DNA of 64,000 bases. Source: Micromonospora sp. NBC_01796. Its GTDB lineage: Bacteria; Actinomycetota; Actinomycetes; Mycobacteriales; Micromonosporaceae. This document shows, piece by piece, positions 26,853 to 35,873 of this stretch. The stretch covers positions 7,982,001 through 8,046,000 of the forward strand of contig NZ_CP109078.1 of assembly GCF_035917455.1 (NCBI RefSeq), given 5' to 3'. Position numbers and translations under genes: made by a program. The notes under the pieces are model-generated. The model did not search any database. It was not told the origin of the DNA and saw only the letters and a list, made by a program, of their open reading frames with translations. The number at the start of each line of letters is the position of its first letter. The stretch's first letter is position 1.

Positions 26853-29800
26853 GTGCCATCCACCGCCGACCCTGACGCCGGCACATCGACGGCACCGGCG
26901 TCGCGTACCAACCTGGAGAGCGTGGTCGCGCTGTCGCCGCAGCGGCAGGCGCTGCTGGCCCGCCGGCTCGCCCAGCGGGGGTTGGCGGCGGTGACCGAGC
27001 CGGTCATCGCCCGGCTGCCGCGTACCGGGCCGGACCAGTTGTTCACCTGCTCGTCCGGGCAGCAGCGGATGTGGTTGGCCAGCCAGTTCGACCCGTCGGA
27101 CCCGTCCTTCCACGTGTCGATGTCCCAGCGGTTCGGCGGTCGGCTCGACGTCGCCGCCCTGCGTCTGGCCCTCACCGACCTGGTCGACCGGCACGAGGTC
27201 CTGCGCACGGTCTATCTCGGCGCCGACGGTGCGCCCCGCCAGCTCGTCCGGCCGCCGGAGCCGGTCCCGCTACCCGAGGTGGACCTGCGTGACCTGCCGG
27301 TCGCCGACCGGGAACCGCAGGCCCGCCTGCTGGCCCGGCACGCCTTCGCGGAGCCGTTCGACCTGGCCACCGGGCCGGTGCTGCGGGCGACCCTGTACCG
27401 GCTGGCCGACGACGACCACGTGCTGATGATGACCAGCCACCACATCGCCATCGACGGCTGGTCGATCGGCAACGCGCTGCGCGAGCTGGCCGCCCTCTAC
27501 ACCTGGCGGCGCTCGACGCCCGAGTCCGGACCCGGCACGTCGCCCCCCGCCGGTCCGCCGCTTCCCGCGCTGCCGATCCAGTACGCCGACTACGCGCACT
27601 GGCAGCACGATTCCCTCAACGAAGGCGAGTTGGCCGACGGGTTGGAGTTCTGGCGCCGTCAGCTTGCCGCACCCCGTACCGATCCCGAGCTGCCGATCGC
27701 CCGCCGACGCGACCAGCCCGGCGACGGTGCCGGTGCCGGTACGGGTGGCAAGGTCAGCCTTTCGATCGGTCCGGAACTGCTCGACGGGCTGCGGGCGGCG
27801 GCCGGCGCGACCCGGGGGACCACCCCGTTCGTGACCCTGCTGACCGCGCTCAAGGCGCTGCTGGCCCGCTACCTCGGGCAGAGCGACGTCACCGTCGGTA
27901 CGCTCGTCGCCGCCCGTACGCACGTCGAGCTGGAGCCGTTGATCGGCTACTTCGCCAACCCGCTGGCGTTGCGTACCCGGCTCGATCCCGAGCTGACCTT
28001 CGCCGAGGCGGTGGCCCGGGTACGCCGTACGGTCATCGACGGGTTCGCGTACCAGAGTGTGCCGTTCGACCTGGTGGTGCAGGAGCTGGCGCCACGGCGG
28101 GACGCCCAACGGCACCCGTTCTTCCAGGCCGCGTTGATCCTGCACAACTTCTCCGAGGGTTCCCGGCCGGACTGGCCCGGCCTGGACGTGCGCTGGTGGG
28201 ACAGCGAACTGGACGACATGCTGTTCGACCTGACCCTGGTCGCGGTGCCGCAGCCCGACGGTGGGCTGGAGGCGACGTTCTCGTACCGGACCGAGGTCTT
28301 CGACGCCGCCGACGTGGAACGGCTCGCCGCCGGGTTCCGTCAGCTCCTGGTCGGGATCGCGGCCGATCCGGGGCAACGCCTCGGCGACGTGGCGCTGCTG
28401 ACCCCGGCGGATCGGCAGCGGGCGCTGGTCGACTGGCAGGGGCCGATCCGGGAGCTGCCGCCGGAGGCGTCCACCTTCCCGGCGCTCTGGGCGCGATCGT
28501 GTGCCCGCTATCCGGAGGCGGTCGCGGTGGCGGCCGAAGACGGGGTGCTGTCGTACCGGGAACTCGACCGGCGGGCGAACCAGCTCGCGTACCGGTTGCG
28601 GGCCGGCGGGGTCGGGCCGGAGACCCCGGTCGGCATCTGCCTGGACCGTACGTCGGACCTGCTGGTGGCGGTCCTCGGCGTGTGGCGGGCCGGTGGCGCG
28701 TACGTGCCGCTGGACCCGGCCTTCCCCGCCGGCCGGCTGCGGATGATGGTCGACGACGCGGCCGTCCGGGTCCTGGTGACCGAGCAGGGGGTGGCCGACC
28801 GGATGGGCGAGCTGTGCGACGCGGTCCCCGAGCTGGTCCGCCTGGACCGGGATCGGGCCGAGTTGGACGGACTGCCGGACGATCCGCCGGCCGCGGACCC
28901 GCACCCCGACCAGCTCGCGTACACGATCTTCACCTCGGGCTCGACCGGCCGACCGAAGGGGGTCGAGGTCAGTCACGGCGCGGTCGGGAACCTGCTGCTG
29001 TCCTTCGGCGAGTCGCTCGCGCTTACCCCGGCCGACCGGCTGCTCGCGGTCACCACCCTCTCCTTCGACATCTCCGTGCTGGAGTTGCTGCTGCCTCTGG
29101 TGTCCGGGGCACGGGTGGTGGTCGCCACGAACGCGGAGGTCGTCGACGGCGCCGCGCTGCTGGCGCGGGCGCGGTCCAGTGGCGCGACCGTCCTCCAGGG
29201 CACCCCGGCGACCTGGCGGATGCTGCTCGCGGCCGGCGAACTGCCGACCTCCGTACGGCACCGGCTCTGCGGCGGCGAGGCGTTCTCCCGCGACCTGGCC
29301 GAACGGCTGGCCGGCGGGATCCTCTGGAACGTGTACGGCCCGACCGAGACCACGGTCTGGTCCGCCGCCGGGGTGGTCGACCCGGAGCCATCCGCCGGTT
29401 CGGCGCCGGTGACGATCGGGCCGCCGATCGTGAACACCCGGATCTACCTGCTCGACGGGCGGGGACAGCCGGTGCCGATCGGTGTCACCGGTGAGGTGCA
29501 CATCGGCGGGGCGGGTGTGGCCCGTGGCTACCGGGGTCGACCGGGGCTGACCGCGCAACGGTTCCTGCCGGACCCGTTCGGTAGCGAACCGGGCGGACGG
29601 CTCTACGCCACCGGTGACCTGGCCCGGCACCTGCCCGACGGCCGGATCGAGTTCCTCGGGCGCGGCGACCAGCAGGTGAAGATCCGTGGTTTCCGGGTCG
29701 AGCTGGGCGAGATCGAGGTGGTGCTCCGCGAGCAGGAAAACGTACGGGACGCGGCGGTAGCCGCCTGGACCGACGGCGGCGACGGTGACGCCCGGCTGGT

Positions 29801-30338
29801 CGCGTACGTGGTGCCGGAGGCGGCAACCGACGCGGCACAGCTCTGGAGCCTGCTCCAACCCCGGTTGGTGTTGCGGCTGCCGGCGTACCTGATCCCGGCG
29901 ACGCTGGTGGTGCTCGACGCGCTGCCACTGACCCCGAACGGCAAACTCGACCGGGCCGCACTGCCCGCCCCGACGTGGGGCGCGACCGACTCCACCCCGT
30001 ACGTCGCCGCCCGTACGCCGGTCGAGGCGGCGATCGTGGGGATCTGGGAGGAGGTCCTCGGGGTGGAACCGATCGGGGTGGACACCGACTTCTTCGCCCT
30101 CGGCGGGCACTCGCTGCTGGCCGAACGGGTGCTGTCCCGGCTGCGCGCGTACTTCCAGCTCGCGGCGCCGACGCGGGTGCTGTTCGACGCGCCGACCGCC
30201 GCCGGGCTCGCCGCCGCGCTGATCGAGCTGGAACCGGTCCCCGGTCAGGTCACCGCCATCGCCGAGGTACGGGCCGAGATCGAGGCGATGTCACCGGAGG
30301 ACGTGGCGTTGCTGCTCGGCGACGGTGGGGCCGGATGA
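26853..30338 (+). CDS. NRPS module C-A-PCP, glycine predicted
   Basis: A 1161-residue module. GTG at 26853 follows GAGGAGG by seven bases; the open frame upstream overlaps the previous module and was rejected. C domain about 50-480 with HHIAIDG (H196-G202). A domain about 510-1000 with IFTSGSTGRPKG (693 onward), VYGPTETTVW and QQVKIRGFRVELGEIE. Carrier FFALGGHSL (S1087). Hand-aligned pocket residues are D-I-L-Q-L-G-V-V-W-K, close to the known glycine code DILQLGLIWK. A short helix rich in acidic residues ends the protein. The stop overlaps the next start (ATGA). Confidence 0.9.
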   Translation: MPSTADPDAGTSTAPASRTNLESVVALSPQRQALLARRLAQRGLAAVTEPVIARLPRTGPDQLFTCSSGQQRMWLASQFDPSDPSFHVSMSQRFGGRLDVAALRLALTDLVDRHEVLRTVYLGADGAPRQLVRPPEPVPLPEVDLRDLPVADREPQARLLARHAFAEPFDLATGPVLRATLYRLADDDHVLMMTSHHIAIDGWSIGNALRELAALYTWRRSTPESGPGTSPPAGPPLPALPIQYADYAHWQHDSLNEGELADGLEFWRRQLAAPRTDPELPIARRRDQPGDGAGAGTGGKVSLSIGPELLDGLRAAAGATRGTTPFVTLLTALKALLARYLGQSDVTVGTLVAARTHVELEPLIGYFANPLALRTRLDPELTFAEAVARVRRTVIDGFAYQSVPFDLVVQELAPRRDAQRHPFFQAALILHNFSEGSRPDWPGLDVRWWDSELDDMLFDLTLVAVPQPDGGLEATFSYRTEVFDAADVERLAAGFRQLLVGIAADPGQRLGDVALLTPADRQRALVDWQGPIRELPPEASTFPALWARSCARYPEAVAVAAEDGVLSYRELDRRANQLAYRLRAGGVGPETPVGICLDRTSDLLVAVLGVWRAGGAYVPLDPAFPAGRLRMMVDDAAVRVLVTEQGVADRMGELCDAVPELVRLDRDRAELDGLPDDPPAADPHPDQLAYTIFTSGSTGRPKGVEVSHGAVGNLLLSFGESLALTPADRLLAVTTLSFDISVLELLLPLVSGARVVVATNAEVVDGAALLARARSSGATVLQGTPATWRMLLAAGELPTSVRHRLCGGEAFSRDLAERLAGGILWNVYGPTETTVWSAAGVVDPEPSAGSAPVTIGPPIVNTRIYLLDGRGQPVPIGVTGEVHIGGAGVARGYRGRPGLTAQRFLPDPFGSEPGGRLYATGDLARHLPDGRIEFLGRGDQQVKIRGFRVELGEIEVVLREQENVRDAAVAAWTDGGDGDARLVAYVVPEAATDAAQLWSLLQPRLVLRLPAYLIPATLVVLDALPLTPNGKLDRAALPAPTWGATDSTPYVAARTPVEAAIVGIWEEVLGVEPIGVDTDFFALGGHSLLAERVLSRLRAYFQLAAPTRVLFDAPTAAGLAAALIELEPVPGQVTAIAEVRAEIEAMSPEDVALLLGDGGAG

Positions 30339-33300
30339 CCGGGCGGGCAGACGAGCTGCTGGCCGTCCTGCTGGCGCGGCGGGGTTTCGCGTTCACCGCG
30401 AGCCAGTCCATCCGCCCCGGTCCACGGGGACCGGAGTTGCCGCTCTCCCCCGCACAGCAGCGGATCTGGTTCCTCGACCGGCTCGGGGTGGGTGACTCGG
30501 CGTACCTGATGTCGGCCGCGTACCGGGTCGGCGGGGTGCCGGACGTCCCGGCGCTGACGGAGGCGTTGCGCCGGCTGGTCCGGCGGCACGAGCCGCTGCG
30601 TACCGCGTTCGTGGACCGGGACGGGCACGGGGTGCAGGCGATCCGGCCGGCCGACGACCCGGACGTGGTGGTGGCGCTGCCGGTGGTGGACCTCGGTGAC
30701 CTGCCGGAGGAGGCGCGGGAGCGGGGGCTGCTGCGGCTGGCCCGGCACGAGCTGGCCCGCCCGTTCGACCTCGGCCGACCACCGCTGGTCCGGGGCACGT
30801 TGGTCCGGCTGGCGCCCGACGACCATCTCCTGCTGCTGGTCCTCCACCACATCGTCTGCGACGACGTCTCCCTCGACCTGCTCACCGGTGAGCTGGCCGC
30901 CACCTACAACGCGCTGGTCACCGGCCGCGAGCCGGCGCCGGCACCGCTGCCGGTCCAGTTCGCCGACTACGTACGCTGGCTGGCCGACCGTGATCCGGAG
31001 GTGCTGCGGGCGCAGGAGTCGTACTGGCGCGAACACCTCACCGGCGCGCCCGCCCTGCTGGAGTTGCCGACCGACCGGCCCCGTTCGGCACAGGTCGACG
31101 CGCCCGCCGGCAGTGTCCGGTTCACCCTGCCGGCGGAGGTGACCGTGGCCGTCGAGCGGTTGCGCCGGGACACCGACTGCACCCTGTTCACGGTCCTGCT
31201 GGCCGCGTTCACGGTGGTGCTGGCCCGGCAGAGCGGCCAGTCCGACGTGGTGGTCGGCGTACCGGCGGCGAACCGGTCGCTGCCGGAGCTGGAGACGATG
31301 GTCGGGATGTTCGTGAACACCCTGGCCCTGCGGACCGACCTGTCCGGTGACCCGACGCTGCGGGAGGTCCTGGACCGGGTCCGGCGTACCTGCGTCGGCG
31401 GGCTCGGGCACCGCGAGGTCCCGCTCGAACGGGTCACCGAGATCGTCGCCCCGGACCGGAGCGCCGGGCACCATCCGCTGTTCCAGGTGATGTTCGTCCT
31501 CAACTCCGGCGGCGGCGACGCGGCCGGTGGGCTCGCCCTGTCCGGGTTGACCGTCCGGCCGGCCGGGATCGGGAACGGCACCGCCCGGTTCGACCTCACC
31601 CTGGTCGTGGACGCGGGCGGCGACCGGCTGACCGGCCAACTCGACCACAACACCGGCCTGTACGACCGAACCACGGTCGAACGACTGGTCGACCGGCTCG
31701 AGCAGGCCCTGCGGTTGCTGACCACCGCACCCGACCGACGCCTGTCCGAGGTGGACCTGTTCACCGGCGCCGAGCGGCAACTCCTGCTCGGTGGCCTGCA
31801 TCCTTCGCCCCCGCCGCCGGCCCAACCGGGGTTCGCCGACGACCTGGTGGCGGCGCAGGCGTCCCGTACGCCGGACGCCCCGGCCGTGTACGGCGACGGC
31901 GGCTCGGTCACCTACGCCGAACTCGACCGATGGGCCGACCGGATCGCCCGACGGTTGCGGGCGACCGGTGTCGGGCCGGACGTCCCGGTCGGGTTGGTGT
32001 TACCGGCCGGTCCGGCGGGCATCGCCGGGCTGCTCGGCATCCTCCGGGCCGGTGGCGCCTACCTGCCGCTCGACCCGAAGCACCCGCCGGAACGGCTGGT
32101 CGACCTGCTCGCCGACGCCGGTGCCACCGTCCTGCTCACCGCCGGCCCGTACGCGGACACCGTCGCCTCCTTCGCCGGCACGGTGATCCGGGTGGACGAC
32201 ACCACCCCCGCCCCGACCGACGCCCCTCCCCCACCGGCCCGGCGCCCGGAGCAGCTCGCGTACGTCATCTACACCTCGGGCTCGACCGGGCGGCCGAAGG
32301 GCGTGATGGTCACGCACGACACCGTGACCAGGTTCGCGGTGGCGTTCCGGGACGTGCACGGCTTCGGTCCCGGACAGCGGATCCTGATGATCCCCCCGCT
32401 GACCTTCGACGCCTCCGTCGGTGACATCTTCCCGGCGCTGGTCAGCGGCGCGGCCCTGGTTGTCCACCCCGAGCCGGCCGCGCTCACCGGACCGGCCCTG
32501 CTGGACCTCTGCGTCACACAACGGATCACCGCGGTCGACGCTCCCTCGGCACTCTGGCAACGCTGGGTGGACGACCTCTCCGGCCATGAGGTGCCGGCCG
32601 ACCTGCCGTTGACCGTGATGATGGTCGGCGGTGAACGGGTGCCGGCAGACAAGGTCGCCGAGTGGAACCGCCTCACCGGTGGCCGGATCAGATTCTTCAA
32701 CCACTACGGACCGACCGAGGCGACGGTCTGCGCCACCGTCCACGTCGCCGGCCAACCGGGCACCACGGTCGCGGCACCGGACGAGTTGCCGATCGGCCGA
32801 CCGCTGCCGCACGTACGGGCCTACGTGCTGGATCCTGGCGGTCGGCTGCGACCGGTCGGCACTCCCGGTGAGCTGTACCTCGGCGGCGACTGCCTGGCCC
32901 GTGGGTATCTCGGCCGCCCGGAGCTGACCGCACGGGCGTTCGTACCCGACCCGTTCTCCGGCACACCGGGGGCGAGGCTCTACCGCACCGGCGACCTCGC
33001 GAAGGTACGCGCCGACGGTGAGCTGGAGTTCCTCGGCCGGGTGGACCGGCAACTCAAGATCCGGGGTTACCGGATCGAGCCGGCCGAGATCGAATCGGTG
33101 CTCGGCCGGCATCCCCTGGTCGGCGAGACCGTGGTGGTGACCCGTGACCAGCGCCTGGTCGCGTACGTGGTGCCGCGCGCGGGTGCCGCCGTACCGGATC
33201 CCGACGAGTTGCGTACCTTCCTCCGGGGCCGGTTGCCGGACTTCCTGGTGCCGGCCGGGTTCGTGCCGCTGGACCGGTTGCCGCTGACCGCGCACGGCAA

Positions 33301-34807
33301 GGTCGACCACCACCGGCTGCCGGCACCGGATCCCGAATCTGCGCACCCGTTCGTCCCGGCCGGTACGCCGACCCAGGCCCGGCTGGCCCCGCTCTGGGCC
33401 GCCGCGCTGGGCCGGGACCGGGTCGGCGCCCGGGACGGCTTCTTCGACCTCGGTGGGCATTCGCTGCTGGCCGCCCCGCTACTGGCCCGGATCAACCGGG
33501 AGTTCGGCGTCGAGCTGCCGCTACGTACGCTCTTCGACGCCCCGCACCTGGACACCTTCGCCGCCGTCATCGACTCCGCCCTCGCCGTCAGTGGGCGGCC
33601 AGGTCCGGTCGTCACCCCCTCGAAGGCGGACAGGGTCGACCTGTGGGCCGAGGCCGTGCTGCCGGACGACGTCTGCGCCGATCTCGGGCAGCTTCCGCCG
33701 GCCGACCACGATCCGGCGCACGTTCTGCTCACCGGGGCCACCGGGTTCCTCGGGGCGTTCCTCCTCGACGACGTGCTCCGGCACACCACCGCCGAGGTGC
33801 ACTGCCTGGTCCGGGCCGGTTCGGTCGGCGCGGCCATGGTCCGGGTCGAACACAACCTGCGCCGGTACGGACTCTGGCGCCCCGAGTACGCGGCCAGGAT
33901 CGTCCCCGTCCTCGGTGACCTGACGCAACCGCGACTGGGACTGTCCGCACCGGCCTTCGCCGCCCTCGGTGCACAACTCGACGTGATCTACCACAACGGT
34001 GGGGCGGTGCACTTCGTGCATCCGTACCAGCGGTTGAAGGCGGCGAACGTGGGCGGAACGGTCGAGGTGCTGCGGCTGGCCGGGCTGGGTCGGGTGAGCG
34101 CCGTACAGCACGTGTCGACGCTCGGCGTCTACCTCGGCCCGGTGGACGGGTCACGGACGGTCACCGAGGCCGATCCGCCGGACCGGCCGGACGGGTTGTG
34201 GGGCGGTTACAACGAGAGCAAGTGGGTGGCGGACCGGTTGGTGCAGGCGGCTCGGGAGCGGGGGCTGCCGGTGTCGATCCACCGGCCGGCGCGGGTCACC
34301 GGTCACGCCGGCACCGGTGCCGGCAACACCGACGACTACCTCAGCCGCCTGTTGAAGACGTTCGTCCAGGTGGGAGCCGTACCGGCGCTCGATTTCGAGG
34401 AGGATCTGGCGCCGGTCGACTACGTCGCCGCCGCGATCGGGCACCTCTCCCGCCGCACCGGCACCGCCGGCCGCGACTTCCACTTCTACAACCCCCGGAC
34501 CATCGGGTACGCGGAGATCGTCGACGTCCTGCGCGAGCGGGGTTACCCGGTCCGGTCCCTGCCGTACGAGCGCTGGTACGCCGAGGTGGTCGAGGCGGCA
34601 GAACATTCGGCGGAGATCGGCCTCGGCCCGTTCCTGGCGGGGCTGCCGCCGACGATGGGTCCCCGGGAGCACCCGACGTTCGACTGCACCGGCACCGAAC
34701 GGGCGGTGGCGTCGGCCGGGATCCACTGTCCGCCGGCCGATCGCGTACTGCTCGGGCGGTATGTCGACTTCTTCGTCCGTACCGGATTCCTGCCCGGACC
34801 CGGCTGA
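30335..34807 (+). CDS. NRPS terminal module C-A-PCP-R (thioester reductase)
   Basis: A 1490-residue release module. C domain with HHIVCDD (171-177), the usual glycine of HHxxxDG replaced by Asp. A domain with IYTSGSTGRPKG (near 646), HYGPTEATVC and RQLKIRGYRIEPAEIE; pocket residues by hand D-A-G-D-M-G-H-V-C-K, not assigned. Carrier FFDLGGHSL (S1043). The last 360 residues are a reductase domain: NAD(P)H loop TGATGFLG (1133-1140), YNESK (Y1292, K1296) and HNGGAVHFVHPY. Such domains release the peptide as an aldehyde or alcohol. No thioesterase exists in the cluster. Ends 10 bp from a convergent gene. Confidence 0.92.
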   Translation: MTGRADELLAVLLARRGFAFTASQSIRPGPRGPELPLSPAQQRIWFLDRLGVGDSAYLMSAAYRVGGVPDVPALTEALRRLVRRHEPLRTAFVDRDGHGVQAIRPADDPDVVVALPVVDLGDLPEEARERGLLRLARHELARPFDLGRPPLVRGTLVRLAPDDHLLLLVLHHIVCDDVSLDLLTGELAATYNALVTGREPAPAPLPVQFADYVRWLADRDPEVLRAQESYWREHLTGAPALLELPTDRPRSAQVDAPAGSVRFTLPAEVTVAVERLRRDTDCTLFTVLLAAFTVVLARQSGQSDVVVGVPAANRSLPELETMVGMFVNTLALRTDLSGDPTLREVLDRVRRTCVGGLGHREVPLERVTEIVAPDRSAGHHPLFQVMFVLNSGGGDAAGGLALSGLTVRPAGIGNGTARFDLTLVVDAGGDRLTGQLDHNTGLYDRTTVERLVDRLEQALRLLTTAPDRRLSEVDLFTGAERQLLLGGLHPSPPPPAQPGFADDLVAAQASRTPDAPAVYGDGGSVTYAELDRWADRIARRLRATGVGPDVPVGLVLPAGPAGIAGLLGILRAGGAYLPLDPKHPPERLVDLLADAGATVLLTAGPYADTVASFAGTVIRVDDTTPAPTDAPPPPARRPEQLAYVIYTSGSTGRPKGVMVTHDTVTRFAVAFRDVHGFGPGQRILMIPPLTFDASVGDIFPALVSGAALVVHPEPAALTGPALLDLCVTQRITAVDAPSALWQRWVDDLSGHEVPADLPLTVMMVGGERVPADKVAEWNRLTGGRIRFFNHYGPTEATVCATVHVAGQPGTTVAAPDELPIGRPLPHVRAYVLDPGGRLRPVGTPGELYLGGDCLARGYLGRPELTARAFVPDPFSGTPGARLYRTGDLAKVRADGELEFLGRVDRQLKIRGYRIEPAEIESVLGRHPLVGETVVVTRDQRLVAYVVPRAGAAVPDPDELRTFLRGRLPDFLVPAGFVPLDRLPLTAHGKVDHHRLPAPDPESAHPFVPAGTPTQARLAPLWAAALGRDRVGARDGFFDLGGHSLLAAPLLARINREFGVELPLRTLFDAPHLDTFAAVIDSALAVSGRPGPVVTPSKADRVDLWAEAVLPDDVCADLGQLPPADHDPAHVLLTGATGFLGAFLLDDVLRHTTAEVHCLVRAGSVGAAMVRVEHNLRRYGLWRPEYAARIVPVLGDLTQPRLGLSAPAFAALGAQLDVIYHNGGAVHFVHPYQRLKAANVGGTVEVLRLAGLGRVSAVQHVSTLGVYLGPVDGSRTVTEADPPDRPDGLWGGYNESKWVADRLVQAARERGLPVSIHRPARVTGHAGTGAGNTDDYLSRLLKTFVQVGAVPALDFEEDLAPVDYVAAAIGHLSRRTGTAGRDFHFYNPRTIGYAEIVDVLRERGYPVRSLPYERWYAEVVEAAEHSAEIGLGPFLAGLPPTMGPREHPTFDCTGTERAVASAGIHCPPADRVLLGRYVDFFVRTGFLPGPG

Positions 34808-34817
34808 CCGCCTGCGG

Positions 34818-35813
34818 CTAGACCTCGGCGTCGACCGGTTGCTCGAAGGAGATGTGGGCGAAGGCGAAGTCGGTCGCCAGTTCGTCCTGGCGCAACCGCA
34901 GCTCGGTCAGGTCCCGGCCGAGCTGTTCGCGGGCGTACAGCACGGGTTCGTCGTTGCCGAGCCGCTTGAGCTGTTCGCCGATCGCCGCCGCGGCCAGGTC
35001 CTCGGCGAGCTTGCCGGGGTCGACGCCGCAGGAGAAGCCGTGCTGCCAGACCCGGACCCGTTCGAAGAAGAACTGGTCGGCCCGCACCTCGAGCCAGGCC
35101 CAGCCCTCGGCCGGGCCGTCCGCCCAGCTCACGTGCAGGCTCCGGATGATCGGGTCGAAGACCTGGCGGCTCGCGTACGCGTCGACGGCGGCGGATCGGG
35201 CGACGGCGCCGAGGTCGTTGACGTACCCGCTGCGGCCGTCCGGGAGGCGGCCGATGATGTCCCGGTAGGTCTGCGGAGCCGGGTCGGTCGGGTCGCCGTC
35301 GTCCGCTCCGGTGACGTCCCCGAAGGCACGGGCGTCGAGGACGTAGTCGAGGATCCGGCGCCCGTTGCCGCCGTCGCCGAGGGTCGGCGACTCGATCCGC
35401 AGCAGTTGCAGGCCGACCGCGGCGCAGACGGCGTTGGTCATCCGGTCGTCCCGGCTGGCCTCGGGGCCACGGCCGACGCTCGCGCTCAGTTCGACCGCGA
35501 AGGTGGGGGCGACGCTGCGCTGGTCACCGACGACAAACGCGAACTGCGTACGGATCGCGGAGCTCCACTGGTGCGCGGTGATGCCCGGCGGACGACGGCG
35601 GGTGATCTGGCTGAGCTTCCAGTCCGGCTGCACCACGCAGCCGGCCCGCTCGAACGCTTCCCCTCGGGCGACGCGGGCCGCGTACTCGGCCGGGGGGAAG
35701 ATCGGACGCAGCCACAGATCGTCGTCGATGCCGGTGTCTACCATGTATGTCGATCCCAAGTGTCGCAGCCGGGACGCCGTCCACCGCGGATCGGGTGGAC
35801 AGCCGGTAACCAT
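34818..35813 (-). CDS. DUF2726 (PD-(D/E)XK nuclease-like) protein
   Basis: A 331-residue protein. The segment QFAFVVGDQRSVAPTFAVELS followed by DDRMTNAVCAAVGLQLLRIE (about residues 92-148) matches the DUF2726 core, a restriction-endonuclease-like fold; the usual E-x-D appears as E-L-S, so a metal ligand may be missing. The C-terminal half is unassigned. The ATG at 35813 has GAGAGGA eight bases upstream; an alternative ATG at 35744 gives 308 residues. It lies 60 bp behind the MatB-like gene on the same strand, ending 10 bp from the last NRPS gene. No known role in peptide biosynthesis. Confidence 0.7.
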   Translation of the reverse strand: MVTGCPPDPRWTASRLRHLGSTYMVDTGIDDDLWLRPIFPPAEYAARVARGEAFERAGCVVQPDWKLSQITRRRPPGITAHQWSSAIRTQFAFVVGDQRSVAPTFAVELSASVGRGPEASRDDRMTNAVCAAVGLQLLRIESPTLGDGGNGRRILDYVLDARAFGDVTGADDGDPTDPAPQTYRDIIGRLPDGRSGYVNDLGAVARSAAVDAYASRQVFDPIIRSLHVSWADGPAEGWAWLEVRADQFFFERVRVWQHGFSCGVDPGKLAEDLAAAAIGEQLKRLGNDEPVLYAREQLGRDLTELRLRQDELATDFAFAHISFEQPVDAEV

Positions 35814-35873
35814 GCTAGGAATCCTCTCCCGTACGGGCGGCGGCAGGTTCGCAACCCGCCGAAGGGTCCCAGG

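Noticed and set aside
27270-30110. Long minus-strand frame across the third NRPS gene
   Set aside because: Same GC effect; the plus strand has unmistakable C, A and PCP motifs.
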